A stretch of 64,000 nucleotides of DNA from Cellulosimicrobium cellulans (GTDB lineage: Bacteria > Actinomycetota > Actinomycetes > Actinomycetales > Cellulomonadaceae). The notes beneath the pieces were generated by a model. The model had not been told where the DNA came from and made no database searches. It saw only the letters and a list, made by a program, of their open reading frames with translations. This document shows positions 18,038 through 25,922 of this stretch, piece after piece. The position numbers were made by a program, and so were the translations under genes. How positions within the stretch are numbered: the first letter of the stretch is position 1; each line of letters starts with the position of its first letter. The stretch is from the NCBI RefSeq assembly GCF_006539945.1, contig NZ_BJNZ01000001.1, forward strand, positions 62,001 through 126,000, given 5' to 3'.

Positions 18038-19342
18038 ATGTCCCACCCCACCGACCCGTACGAGCCGGTCGACGACCACACCGTCATGCGGCCGCCGCGA
18101 CGGTACGGGGAGGACGGCGGGGCGAGCCCGGGCGCTTCGGGTGCCCCGGCGCCGGGCTACCCGAGCCCGCACGCGCAGGCGCCGTACGACACCGACCCGT
18201 ACGGCACGGGAGGTCGCCGGGGCCCTGGCCGGCCCGGCGACCCGCACGCGACGCTCCCGCCCGCGGACACCGGGGCGACCTGGCCGCCTGCGGGGACGGC
18301 GCCCGGCTACGCGCCACCGCCCCCGCCGCCCGGTGCCCCCGCGGGCCCGCCCGTGCCCGGCGCCCCGTACGGCACCCCGCCGGCTCCGTACGCGTCCGGC
18401 CCCGCCTACGGCGCGCCGGACGACGCGACGGTCGTGCCGGGGCCGCCCGCCCCGCCGTCGGACCCCTACGGCTTCTCCCCGTACGCGACGCCCCCCGGCC
18501 GCGGGTCGCGGAAGTGGCTCGTGCCCGTCCTCGCGGGCGTGGGCGCGTTCGTCGTGGTCGCCGGCGGCCTCGGCGTGTGGCTCGCGGTGCGCGACGACGC
18601 CCCGCCCGCCCCGGAGCCGACGACCGCCGAGCAGGCGCCCGCGACGGACGCACCGGTGGGGCCGGAGGCGACCGAGGAGCCCGAGCCGACCGAGGAGCCC
18701 GTGGACACCGACGTCACGGACGACGAGCCGTGGCTCGAGCAGCAGTACCGTGCGGGGGCGGAGATGGACCCCGAGTCGGGCCCGGCGCTCGCGCCGATGT
18801 CGTGGGACTACTTCTCCGACAACGACTACCTGGTCAACGAGGACCGCATCGCGCTCGTGGCCCGCCGCGACTTCGCGTGCGACGACCTGCCCGCGATCCC
18901 TGCGATCGAGGCGCTCGCGGGCTCGTGCCAGGCCGGGTTCGAGGCCCGCGTCGTGTCGGACGACGGCCCGACCCTCGCGCTCGACCTGGTCCTGGTGGAC
19001 GTCGGGTCGGAGGAGGAGGCCGAGCGCGCGGCTGCCGCCTTCAACGACGCGCCGGAGGGTGACCCGATCGCCGACACCACGGGACCCGCGCACCCGACCC
19101 TCGCCGCCGCGGTGCCGCAGCCGGGGTTCCAGGGCACGTACGCGCTGCTCGACGACGGGGACTCGCCGGCGGTCATGCTCAACACCGGGACCGTCGTCAT
19201 GCTGTACCGGCTCGGCATCGACGACGGGCTGGAGCGCGACCAGATCCTGCCCGTCGCGCAGGCCGTCGGGTTCGTCATCACGGACCACGAGCTCGCGAAG
19301 TCGTTCGACGAGAAGAAGTGGCTGGACACGAAGGCCGGCTGA
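18038..19342 (+). CDS. Pro-rich single-pass membrane protein with extracytoplasmic domain
   Basis: A 434-residue protein. The N-terminal ~160 residues are Pro/Gly/Tyr-rich and probably cytoplasmic and disordered. One transmembrane helix lies at about 165-188, then an acidic Thr/Glu/Pro linker and a folded domain of about 200 residues containing two Cys (around 288 and 301) that could form a disulfide. A GAGAGGAC lies before the ATG. The architecture resembles actinobacterial proteins of unknown surface function. No enzymatic motif was recognised. Confidence 0.8.
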   Translation: MSHPTDPYEPVDDHTVMRPPRRYGEDGGASPGASGAPAPGYPSPHAQAPYDTDPYGTGGRRGPGRPGDPHATLPPADTGATWPPAGTAPGYAPPPPPPGAPAGPPVPGAPYGTPPAPYASGPAYGAPDDATVVPGPPAPPSDPYGFSPYATPPGRGSRKWLVPVLAGVGAFVVVAGGLGVWLAVRDDAPPAPEPTTAEQAPATDAPVGPEATEEPEPTEEPVDTDVTDDEPWLEQQYRAGAEMDPESGPALAPMSWDYFSDNDYLVNEDRIALVARRDFACDDLPAIPAIEALAGSCQAGFEARVVSDDGPTLALDLVLVDVGSEEEAERAAAAFNDAPEGDPIADTTGPAHPTLAAAVPQPGFQGTYALLDDGDSPAVMLNTGTVVMLYRLGIDDGLERDQILPVAQAVGFVITDHELAKSFDEKKWLDTKAG

Positions 19343-19367
19343 GCGGTCGCCGGTCGGGCTGGGTACC

Positions 19368-19436
19368 CTGGGGGCGGTGATGGATCCCGCCGGGGCATAG
19401 CCGCCCGAACCGCCGCCAGGGCTGATGGTTCCTGTC
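19368..19436 (+). ncRNA. Fluoride riboswitch (crcB motif)
   Basis: The segment shows the fluoride-aptamer pattern: GGCGG (19373-19377) pairs with CCGCC (19387-19391) around GATGG, a GAAC follows, and the hallmark GCTGATGG (19421-19428) leads into GGTTCCT, which can pair back with GATGGATCC. An extra ~15 bases sit between the first hairpin and the second. It is 48 bases upstream of an operon holding two FluC/CrcB fluoride channels, the classical target. Fluoride binding would switch the operon on. The fit is by eye; a covariance-model score would settle it. Confidence 0.85.
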
Positions 19437-19483
19437 TCGTCGCACGTCGGCGGGCAGGGTGCTGCCCGCGGGAAGAGGTCCGC

Positions 19484-20032
19484 ATGAGAGCCAGACCCGT
19501 GCCCCAGCCCGCGCTCGACCGCATGGTCCCGTTCGCCGGGCACCCCGTGGTCGTGGGCGTCGTGCCGGGCGGCGACCCGCTGGTCGTCCGGACGGCCGCG
19601 GCCTGGGCGGGTGCCGCCGGGTCCCGTGTGGTCGCCGCGTTCGCCGACACCTCCCGCCACGTCGTCGAGGAGCACCCCGACGGCTCGGTGACGCACGCGC
19701 CGCTCGACCCGGACTCGGCCGACGACTCCTGGGAGGACGTCGAGGCCCGGCTGCGGGCCGAGGTCGAGCACGGGCTGCGGGGGACGGGCGTCGCGTGGGA
19801 GCTGCGCTACCTCGCCGGGCGTCCCGACCGCGCGCTGACGCACCTCGCGCGGGCGGTCGACGCCGCGCTGATCGTCGTCGGGACGCGCGCGCCCGGGTCC
19901 ACGGCGCACCTGCGCGAGCTCGTCGAGGGGTCCGTCGCCGCGCACCTGGCGCACCACCAGCACCGGCCGGTGCTCACGGTCCCGCTCGCGGTCGTGGACT
20001 GGAAGGAGCTCCGCACGCCGTGGGAGAGGTGA
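19484..20032 (+). CDS. Universal stress protein (UspA family) in fluoride operon
   Basis: A 182-residue protein with a single Usp alpha/beta domain. It shows VVVGVVPGGD at about residues 22-31 and LIVVGTRAPGST near 128. This resembles the GxxG(9)(S/T) nucleotide loop only partly, so ATP binding is uncertain. It is the first gene after the fluoride riboswitch, and its end overlaps the first crcB gene. A Usp between the riboswitch and the channels is unusual. A role in fluoride stress is inferred from position alone. Confidence 0.85.
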   Translation: MRARPVPQPALDRMVPFAGHPVVVGVVPGGDPLVVRTAAAWAGAAGSRVVAAFADTSRHVVEEHPDGSVTHAPLDPDSADDSWEDVEARLRAEVEHGLRGTGVAWELRYLAGRPDRALTHLARAVDAALIVVGTRAPGSTAHLRELVEGSVAAHLAHHQHRPVLTVPLAVVDWKELRTPWER

Positions 20033-20466
20033 GACGACGGACCCCGCTCCTCGCGCTCGCGGGGCTCGTCGCGCTGGGGGGAGCGGTCGGCACGACGGCG
20101 CGCGCGCTGCTCGAGCAGGCGTTCGCTCCTGCGCCCGGGTCGTGGCCGTGGACGACGTTCTGGATCAACCTCGCCGGGTCGTTCGTGCTCGGCGCGCTCC
20201 TCGAGACGTTGCTCCGCTCGGGTCCCGACGCCGGGTGGCGGCGAGGCGTGCGGCTCGGCTGCGGGACGGGCGTGCTCGGCGGGTTCACGACCTACTCGAC
20301 CTTCGCGGTCGAGGTCGAGCGGCTGGCGAGCGGGGGTCACGCCGCTCTCGGCGCCACGTACGCGCTGGGGAGCGTCGTGCTCGGCGTCGCGGCGGCGATG
20401 GCCGGGATCGCGCTCGCCGCCGCGGCTCGACGGCGGCTGGTCGTCCGGGGCGGTGCGGCGCGGTGA
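20020..20466 (+). CDS. crcB: Fluoride channel FluC/CrcB, subunit 1
   Basis: A 148-residue protein with four membrane helices. Family signatures are present: GGAVGTTAR in helix 1, the conserved Asn of WINLAGSF in helix 2, and GGFTTYSTF in helix 3, whose Phe/Thr residues line the fluoride path. The GTG at 20020 follows AAGGAG at 11 bases; a GTG at 20029 that overlaps the Usp stop is an alternative start. It overlaps the second crcB by 4 bases. Paired FluC homologues often form heterodimers in Gram-positive bacteria. It would export fluoride down its gradient. Confidence 0.93.
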   Translation: MGEVRRRTPLLALAGLVALGGAVGTTARALLEQAFAPAPGSWPWTTFWINLAGSFVLGALLETLLRSGPDAGWRRGVRLGCGTGVLGGFTTYSTFAVEVERLASGGHAALGATYALGSVVLGVAAAMAGIALAAAARRRLVVRGGAAR

Positions 20467-20840
20467 CGGGCGTCCCCGAGCTGGCGCTCGTCGCCCTCGC
20501 CGGCGGGCTCGGCGCGGCGTCGCGGTTCCTGCTGGACACGCTCGTGGCCCGGCACAACCGGTGGTCGACGCCGCTCGGCACGGTCGTCGTGAACGTCACC
20601 GCGTGCTTCCTGCTGGGGCTGCTCACGGGCTGGGGTGCGACGCACCCGGGGAACGGAGATGTCGCGGCGGTGCTCGGGGTCGGCTTCCTGGGTGGCTACT
20701 CGACGTTCTCGACGGCGTCGGTCGAGGGCGCGCGCCTGCTGCTCGCCGGCCGCGGCGCCGTCGCGCTGGTGCACGCGCTCGGGATGCTCGTCGTGTGCCT
20801 GGCGGCCGCGGCGGCGGGGATCGCGGCCGGGAGCGCGTGA
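20463..20840 (+). CDS. crcB: Fluoride channel FluC/CrcB, subunit 2
   Basis: A 125-residue, four-helix membrane protein. The signatures are GGLGAASRF, VVVNVTACF (with the helix-2 Asn) and GGYSTFSTASVE, where Ala replaces the second conserved Phe. The GTG start overlaps the stop of the first subunit (GTGA), implying translational coupling and equal dosage. The operon ends here; an ArsR-type operator follows within 25 bases. Confidence 0.93.
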   Translation: MTGVPELALVALAGGLGAASRFLLDTLVARHNRWSTPLGTVVVNVTACFLLGLLTGWGATHPGNGDVAAVLGVGFLGGYSTFSTASVEGARLLLAGRGAVALVHALGMLVVCLAAAAAGIAAGSA

Positions 20841-20862
20841 GCGGGCGCACCATCGACACGAC

Positions 20863-20912
20863 GCAACTGAAGGGTTGTGCGGACCGGTGCCATATGCAAC
20901 TCTGAAGTTGCA
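20863..20912. promoter_or_regulatory. ArsR-type operator, two sites
   Basis: A perfect palindrome TGCAACT-CTGA-AGTTGCA occupies 20895-20912, 33 bases upstream of the SRPBCC start. A weaker copy with the same half-sites (GCAACT and TTGTGC) lies at 20863-20880. ArsR proteins bind such sites, and the ArsR gene is second in this operon, so autoregulation is likely. Confidence 0.75.
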
Positions 20913-20945
20913 GACAGTCGTTCTTCCCAGCGGAGAGGAAGCACC

Positions 20946-21431
20946 ATGACCACCACCAACGAGCCGGCCGTCGTCGACCGCGAGTCGTACACCGTGTCCC
21001 GGACCGTGACCATCGACGCCCCGGCGGCACGCGTCTGGGCGGCGCTCACCCAGGAGGACCTCATCAGCGGCTGGTTCGGCCAACGGACCGAGCTGCCGGA
21101 CCTGCGCGTCGGCGGCGAGGGCGTGTTCAGCTGGCCGGACGCGCCCGACGTCCAGGTGCGCATCGAGGAGTACGACCCCACGACGGCGTTCGCCTTCCGG
21201 TGGGGGACCCCGGTGGGGCAGGTCATGGACGAGACCACCTCGACCGTCGCGCGCTTCACGCTCGAGCCCCAGGGGCCGACGACCGTCCTGCGCGTCGTCG
21301 AGACCGGGTTCGACCTCGTCGCGGACCCGGACGGCCTGCTCGAGAGCCACCAGCAGGGCTGGACGAGCGAGCTCGACGAGCTCGTCGAGCTGCTCGAGGG
21401 GGCGCTCGCGGCCGAGGGAGGTCGCGCGTGA
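20946..21431 (+). CDS. SRPBCC/AHSA1-domain protein
   Basis: A 161-residue START/Bet v1-like fold, AHSA1 subfamily. It begins the fold with VSRTVTIDAPAARVWAALT and has the typical WFG segment near residue 43. Such proteins bind hydrophobic ligands or act as partners of a regulator. The gene ends in a 4-base overlap (GTGA) with the ArsR gene, a pairing seen widely in actinobacteria. A palindromic operator lies just upstream. The ligand is unknown. Confidence 0.88.
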   Translation: MTTTNEPAVVDRESYTVSRTVTIDAPAARVWAALTQEDLISGWFGQRTELPDLRVGGEGVFSWPDAPDVQVRIEEYDPTTAFAFRWGTPVGQVMDETTSTVARFTLEPQGPTTVLRVVETGFDLVADPDGLLESHQQGWTSELDELVELLEGALAAEGGRA

Positions 21432-21748
21432 CCGCACCCGCGGCGGAGCTCGCTCCCGTGTTCTCGGCCCTCGCGGACGACACCCGGTGGCGGATCCTCC
21501 AGGAGCTCGGCAGCGCGGACCTCTCGGCGTCCGCGCTCGCCGAGCGCCTGCCGGTGAGCCGCCAGGCCATCGCGAAGCACCTGGGGGTGCTCGCGGAGGT
21601 GGGCCTCGTCGAGCCGCTCCGCGTGGGCCGCGAGATCCGCTACCGCGCGGTCGGCGCCAGGCTGGAGGAGACCGCGCGTGCGCTCGAGGCCATCGGCGCG
21701 GCCTGGGACCGCCGGCTCGCGGCGATCAAGCGCATCGCGGAGTCGTAG
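21428..21748 (+). CDS. ArsR-family regulator
   Basis: A 106-residue winged-helix repressor. The FSALADDTRWRIL start and SRQAIAKHLGVL recognition helix are typical. No Cys is present, so it is not a classical arsenic or cadmium sensor; it belongs to the metal-independent group that accompanies SRPBCC proteins. Translation is coupled to the preceding gene. It probably represses its own operon through the TGCAACT/AGTTGCA palindrome. Confidence 0.9.
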   Translation: MTAPAAELAPVFSALADDTRWRILQELGSADLSASALAERLPVSRQAIAKHLGVLAEVGLVEPLRVGREIRYRAVGARLEETARALEAIGAAWDRRLAAIKRIAES

Positions 21749-21758
21749 CGGTCGTCGG

Positions 21759-22364
21759 TCAGGATCCGGGAGCGCGGACGGGGTGCGCCTCGAGCGCCGC
21801 CGCGACGGCGTGCAGGTTGTGCGCCATGAGGCGCCCCGTCTCCCGCGCCCACTCGTGGCCGTGCCCGGTCTGGACGTAGTCGGGGCCCGGGCCGGGGCCC
21901 TGGTTCCAGTAGGTCCACGCCTGGCCGGGGATCGTGTACCCGATGTCGGCGAGCGCGCCGCTGACCTCCGAGATGACGTGGTGCGCGCCGTCCTCGTTGC
22001 CCGTGACCACCACGCCCGCCACCCGGTTGTAGGCGACGGGGACGCCGTCGGGGCCGTCCTCGGAGATCATCGCGTCCATGCGCTCGAGCATGCGCTGCGC
22101 GAGCGACGACGGGCGCCCGAGCCACGTCGGCGTGAGCACCACGAGGATCTGCGCGTCGAGCAGCCGCTCGTGCACGCGCGGCCACTCGTCGCCCTCGCCC
22201 GCGTCGGTGACGACGCCCGGTGGGACGTCGAGGTCGACGAGCCGGACGTGCTCGACCTCGACCCCGCGGTCCTGGAGCGCCTCGGCGACCACGCGCCCGA
22301 GCGCCTCGGTGTTGGACGGTTCCGGGGACTTCTTGAGCGTGCAGCTCACGAACAGCGCCTTCAT
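21759..22364 (-). CDS. NAD(P)H-dependent flavin oxidoreductase (flavodoxin fold)
   Basis: A 201-residue flavodoxin-like protein. The N-terminal FMN phosphate loop is SCTLKKSPEPSNTE (residues 7-20), and LTPTWLGRPSS near residue 78 is the second FMN-contacting loop. It matches the NADPH-dependent FMN reductase group that reduces quinones, azo or nitro compounds. It is convergent with ArsR and stands alone. The substrate is unknown. Confidence 0.85.
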   Translation of the reverse strand: MKALFVSCTLKKSPEPSNTEALGRVVAEALQDRGVEVEHVRLVDLDVPPGVVTDAGEGDEWPRVHERLLDAQILVVLTPTWLGRPSSLAQRMLERMDAMISEDGPDGVPVAYNRVAGVVVTGNEDGAHHVISEVSGALADIGYTIPGQAWTYWNQGPGPGPDYVQTGHGHEWARETGRLMAHNLHAVAAALEAHPVRAPGS

Positions 22365-22502
22365 GGGTCCTCCCGTGTCGCCGGACGCGGCGACGGTGCT
22401 CTCGTGCCTCCGCCCGGGCGGCCGACGGCGGGTGGCTCCACCGTCCCGTCCAGCGTCACGGGGCGGCGACCCGCTCGCAACGCGCCGAGCGGCGGGGCGG
22501 GG

Positions 22503-22949
22503 TCAGGGCAGGGCCGCGTCCTCGCGCCGGTACCCCGCGGCGAGGCGCACCTCGCCCGGCGTGACGGCGGCGACGTCGTCCCACGGCACGAGGAACGTCC
22601 CGCAGTGGCGGCGGCGGACGAGCTGCGGGACCGGCCACGGCGCCGTCACGTCCGTGCGCTCGTACCCGAGGAACGACGCGCCCGTGCGCGGGCTCACGAG
22701 CACGCCGACGACGCGCGCCCGCCCCACCCGGTCGCGGCGGCGCACGCCGTGGCTCAGCGCACGGTCGTCGGGGTGGGCGTCGTCGGGGTCGGGCTCGCCC
22801 GCCGCCCCGCCGGGGCGGTGCCGCGCGGCGCCGTCGGAGGGGCCGCCGTCGGGCAGCGTGTCGAGCGCGAGCCGGACGTCCACGAGGAAGCCGATGTTCT
22901 CGCCGCCGGGCCCGAGGACGCGCGCGTCGAGCAGGTCGCCGAGGATCAC
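22503..22949 (-). CDS. PRC-barrel-like protein, NRAMP-associated
   Basis: A 148-residue soluble protein. The N-terminus (ILGDLLDARVLGPGGENIGF) has the strand pattern of PRC-barrel domains. A charged Asp/Gly/Pro loop follows, then a second beta-rich half ending with VPWDDVAAVTPGEV. The GTG start overlaps the preceding stop by 4 bases. It is the last gene of an operon with an NRAMP-type transporter and a second PRC-like protein. A regulatory or metal-sensing role for the transporter is a guess from context. Confidence 0.7.
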   Translation of the reverse strand: MILGDLLDARVLGPGGENIGFLVDVRLALDTLPDGGPSDGAARHRPGGAAGEPDPDDAHPDDRALSHGVRRRDRVGRARVVGVLVSPRTGASFLGYERTDVTAPWPVPQLVRRRHCGTFLVPWDDVAAVTPGEVRLAAGYRREDAALP

Positions 22950-23374
22950 GACTCCTCCTCGGGGTCGTGACGGCCGCCGGGGACGCGGCCGACCACGTGC
23001 TCGCGCAGCCAGCCCTCGGTCCAGTGCAGGTCGAGCGAGTCCGCGCGGACCGTGAGCTCGATCGCCGTCCCCACGCGCCCGACGTCGGACCACGGCACGC
23101 GCTCCCAGCGGGACGCGGGCGGCCGGCCGCCGAGGAGGCGCGTCACCAGCACCGGGCCGGTGAGGAGCGCGCCGACCTCCGCCGGCGCGCCGGGCACCGC
23201 GTCGCGCGGCCCGTCGTCCCGCGCGGTGCCGTCCGCGCCGTCCGCGGCGACCAGCTCGAGGTCGTCGACGGTCGTGACCGGCTCGCCGTCGACGTCGAGC
23301 ACCTGGCGGCTCAGCAGGTGCAGGCGCGCGTCCACGACGCGCACCCCCGTCGGTGTGAGGCCGTCCCGGCTCAT
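22946..23374 (-). CDS. PRC-barrel-like protein, NRAMP-associated
   Basis: A 142-residue soluble protein. RLHLLSRQVLDVDGEPV near residues 17-33 is the typical first half of a PRC-barrel, followed by VDDLELV. The rest contains VPWSDVGRVGT, echoing VPWDDVAAVT in the next gene, so the two proteins may be distant paralogues or halves of one dimer. The acidic, Glu-rich C-terminus ends at the GTG of the following gene. Its ATG overlaps the transporter stop (ATGA). Function is unknown. Confidence 0.7.
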   Translation of the reverse strand: MSRDGLTPTGVRVVDARLHLLSRQVLDVDGEPVTTVDDLELVAADGADGTARDDGPRDAVPGAPAEVGALLTGPVLVTRLLGGRPPASRWERVPWSDVGRVGTAIELTVRADSLDLHWTEGWLREHVVGRVPGGRHDPEEES

Positions 23375-24600
23375 GACCCCGCTCCCGTCGCGATCATCAG
23401 GGGGATCGCCGCGACAGCCGCGGCGACCACGATCACCAGGTACACCATGCCCAGCACGTTGGTCGCGCGCCCGTTGACGTGCTCGCCCATGTACTCCGGG
23501 TCGTTCGCGACGAGGAGGATCGGGACGTACGTGAGGGGCAGCGCGACGGCCGAGAACACGACCGACATCTCCGTGACGGCGACGGGGTCGACGCTCGTCA
23601 TGAGGATCGCCACGGCGAGCAGCAGCGCGACGACCATCGTCACGTGGAAGCGCGCGGCGCGCGCCGGGCGGCGGAACTTTCCCCACGACCAGCCGAGGTA
23701 CTGCGCGAGCGTGTACCCGCTCGACAGCGCGGTCTCGAGCGCGGCGCCGAACGTCGCCGCGACGATCCCGACGATCACGAGCGCGAGCAGGAGCGTCCCG
23801 CCGGCCTCCGCCACCGGCAGCACGATCTGCGACAGCGACGACACCTCGATCCCGGCCGGCAGGAGCACCACGGCCGCGCACGCCGCGATCGCGACGGACA
23901 GCAGCCCGCCGAGCGGGAACCCGACGAGCACGTTGACCCGGTTCTGCGCGAGGTCCTTCGCGGTCCACCCCTCCTCGACGGCGCCGGAGGAGAAGAAGAA
24001 CACCTCGTACGGCGTCATCGCCGCCCCGAACAGCGCGACGGCGTAGTACCAGTACGTCGCGACGTGCTCCGTCGCCGGGGGAGACGGCGGCACCGCCTGG
24101 CGCAGCAGCTCGCCCCAGTCCGGGCCCAGCAGGAAGAGCGCGACCCCGAACCCCACGAGCAGCAGCCCGAGCAGGCCCGCGACGTTCTCCATGACCTGGA
24201 ACTTCACGCGCCACAGCACGAGCCAGACGGCGAAGGCCGCGACCGGCATCCACAGGCGCGGCTCGACGCTGCTCGCGAGGTGCAGCGCGAGCGCGATGCC
24301 CCCGACCTCCGCGGTGAGGGTGAGCAGGTTGATGGCGAACGACGCGGCGAGGTTCGCGCCCGCGGCGCGCGGGCCGAGGCGCTCGCGGATGATCTCGAAC
24401 GTCGCGCGCCCGCTCACCGCCGCGACGCGGCCGGACATCGACGCGAACAGGCAGATGCCGACGACGCCGACGACCACGACCCACACGAGCGACAGCCCGA
24501 ACCGCGACCCGACGACGGCGTTCGTCACCAGGTCGCCGATGTCGACGAACCCGCCGATCGCGGTGAGGATGCCGAGCGCGACACCGAGGAGCCGCTTCAC
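23371..24600 (-). CDS. Divergent NRAMP-family divalent cation transporter
   Basis: A 409-residue membrane protein with about eleven helices and the NRAMP/LeuT-type repeat. The metal-site motifs are altered: the helix-1 DPGN reads DIGD (residues 20-23), and the helix-6 region reads GAAMTPYE, where the usual Met-Pro-His is Thr-Pro-Tyr. Loss of the thioether that selects Mn/Fe suggests a harder cation such as Mg, or another substrate; this is inference. The GTG start overlaps the preceding lipoprotein-like gene, and the stop overlaps a PRC-barrel gene. Confidence 0.85.
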   Translation of the reverse strand: MKRLLGVALGILTAIGGFVDIGDLVTNAVVGSRFGLSLVWVVVVGVVGICLFASMSGRVAAVSGRATFEIIRERLGPRAAGANLAASFAINLLTLTAEVGGIALALHLASSVEPRLWMPVAAFAVWLVLWRVKFQVMENVAGLLGLLLVGFGVALFLLGPDWGELLRQAVPPSPPATEHVATYWYYAVALFGAAMTPYEVFFFSSGAVEEGWTAKDLAQNRVNVLVGFPLGGLLSVAIAACAAVVLLPAGIEVSSLSQIVLPVAEAGGTLLLALVIVGIVAATFGAALETALSSGYTLAQYLGWSWGKFRRPARAARFHVTMVVALLLAVAILMTSVDPVAVTEMSVVFSAVALPLTYVPILLVANDPEYMGEHVNGRATNVLGMVYLVIVVAAAVAAIPLMIATGAGS

Positions 24601-25109
24601 GCGCCACCCGCCAGGGCCAGCGCGGTGTCCAGGTCGTCGGCGGCGCGCGCCAGGTCGGCCTCGAGCTCGGACGCCGTGAGCGGGACGGCACCCGCCTCCG
24701 ACAGGTCGCCGCCCGCCTCGCGCGCGACCCAGGTGCGCGCCGCGACGACCTCGCGCGTCGCGTCCGCGACGGCCACGAGGCCGGCGTCGCGCTGCGCGGA
24801 CGAGACGTCGTCGGGCGGGACGAGCGTCGTGAGCGCCGCGGTGGACTCCTCGAGCACGCGCACCTGGTCGAGCACGGCGGCGTCCGCGACGGGCGTGGTG
24901 ACGCGGTCGTCGTCGAGCAGCCGCACGGTGAGACGCGTCGTCTCGACCGCCGACCCGGCCTGCGCGAGCGCGTCGACCACGGCGGCCGTCGCCTGCCCGG
25001 GGTCCTGCCGGCTCACGGTGCAGCCCGCGGTCGTCCCGAGCGCGAGCGCCAGCACGAGCACGTGCCCCAGCACGGCCCCGGAGCGGGTGTTGCGCGCGCG
25101 ACGTCCCAC
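24597..25109 (-). CDS. Putative lipoprotein, first gene of NRAMP operon
   Basis: A 170-residue protein. From the GTG at 25109 the N-terminus is a basic stretch, a hydrophobic helix and a lipobox-like TAGC, so Cys32 could be lipidated. The mature part is Ala/Asp/Glu-rich and predicted helical, without known motifs. The start is tentative because no strong Shine-Dalgarno is visible and the frame stays open upstream. It overlaps the transporter gene by 4 bases and so is probably made with it; an extracellular accessory role is possible. Confidence 0.62.
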   Translation of the reverse strand: MGRRARNTRSGAVLGHVLVLALALGTTAGCTVSRQDPGQATAAVVDALAQAGSAVETTRLTVRLLDDDRVTTPVADAAVLDQVRVLEESTAALTTLVPPDDVSSAQRDAGLVAVADATREVVAARTWVAREAGGDLSEAGAVPLTASELEADLARAADDLDTALALAGGA

Positions 25110-25241
25110 GTCAGCGATGGTCCCGCTCCGGACGGACGCCCGCACGCGGACACGTCGTCGGGGTGTGACGGGCCGCGACCGCGTGGGTGCGGGCGCCGAA
25201 ATGCCCGTGCTCTCCGTACGGGGGACTGTGATGCTGGCGGC

Positions 25242-25895
25242 GTGGACACCCCCGTACCCGTCGACCTCGAGACCTGGCCGCGCCGCGAGCACTTCGAGCA
25301 CTTCCTCCACGCGTCACCGTGCACGTACGCGATGACCGTCGAGCTGGACGTGACGGCGCTCGCGGCCGCGCTGGCCGGGTCGTCCCGCAAGACGTACGTC
25401 GCGCAGGTCTGGGCGCTCGCGACGGTCGTGAACCGGCACGAGGAGTTCCGCATGATGCTCGACGACGCCGGTGCCCCGGCCGTCTGGCCGGTGGTGCACC
25501 CGTCCTTCACCGTGCTCAACCCGGAGCGGGAGACGTTCTCGGCCGTGTGGGCGCCGTACGGCCACGACTTCGACGCGTTCCACGCCGCGGCGTCGGAGGT
25601 GCTCGCCGAGCACCGGTCCGCGACGACGTTCTTCCCGCAGGGCACGCCGCCGCCGAACACCTTCGACGTGTCGAGCCTGCCGTGGACGTCGTTCACGGGG
25701 TTCACGCTCGCGATCCGCGACGGCTGGCGGCACCTCGCACCGATCGTCACGCTGGGGCGGTACGTCGAGCGCGGCGGGCGGACGTTCCTCCCCCTCGCGG
25801 TCCAGGTGCACCACGCCGCGGCGGACGGGTTCCACGTGGCGCGCCTCGTGAACGAGCTCCAGGAGCTCGTCGACGACCCGTCCTGGCTCGGCTGA
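25242..25895 (+). CDS. Chloramphenicol acetyltransferase (CatA type)
   Basis: A 217-residue protein with the length and layout of type A CAT, which acetylates chloramphenicol with acetyl-CoA. The catalytic motif HHAAADG (residues 190-196) matches HHxxxDG, with His191 as general base. The family TFFPQ and LPW segments are also present (about 129 and 146). The start GTG was chosen because it gives the standard N-terminus; the Shine-Dalgarno is weak. It is divergent from the NRAMP operon and has no mobile-element flanks, so it may be an intrinsic acetyltransferase. Drug resistance is untested. Confidence 0.85.
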   Translation: MDTPVPVDLETWPRREHFEHFLHASPCTYAMTVELDVTALAAALAGSSRKTYVAQVWALATVVNRHEEFRMMLDDAGAPAVWPVVHPSFTVLNPERETFSAVWAPYGHDFDAFHAAASEVLAEHRSATTFFPQGTPPPNTFDVSSLPWTSFTGFTLAIRDGWRHLAPIVTLGRYVERGGRTFLPLAVQVHHAAADGFHVARLVNELQELVDDPSWLG

Positions 25896-25922
25896 CGCCG
25901 GACCCACCCGCGCGGGCCGGCC

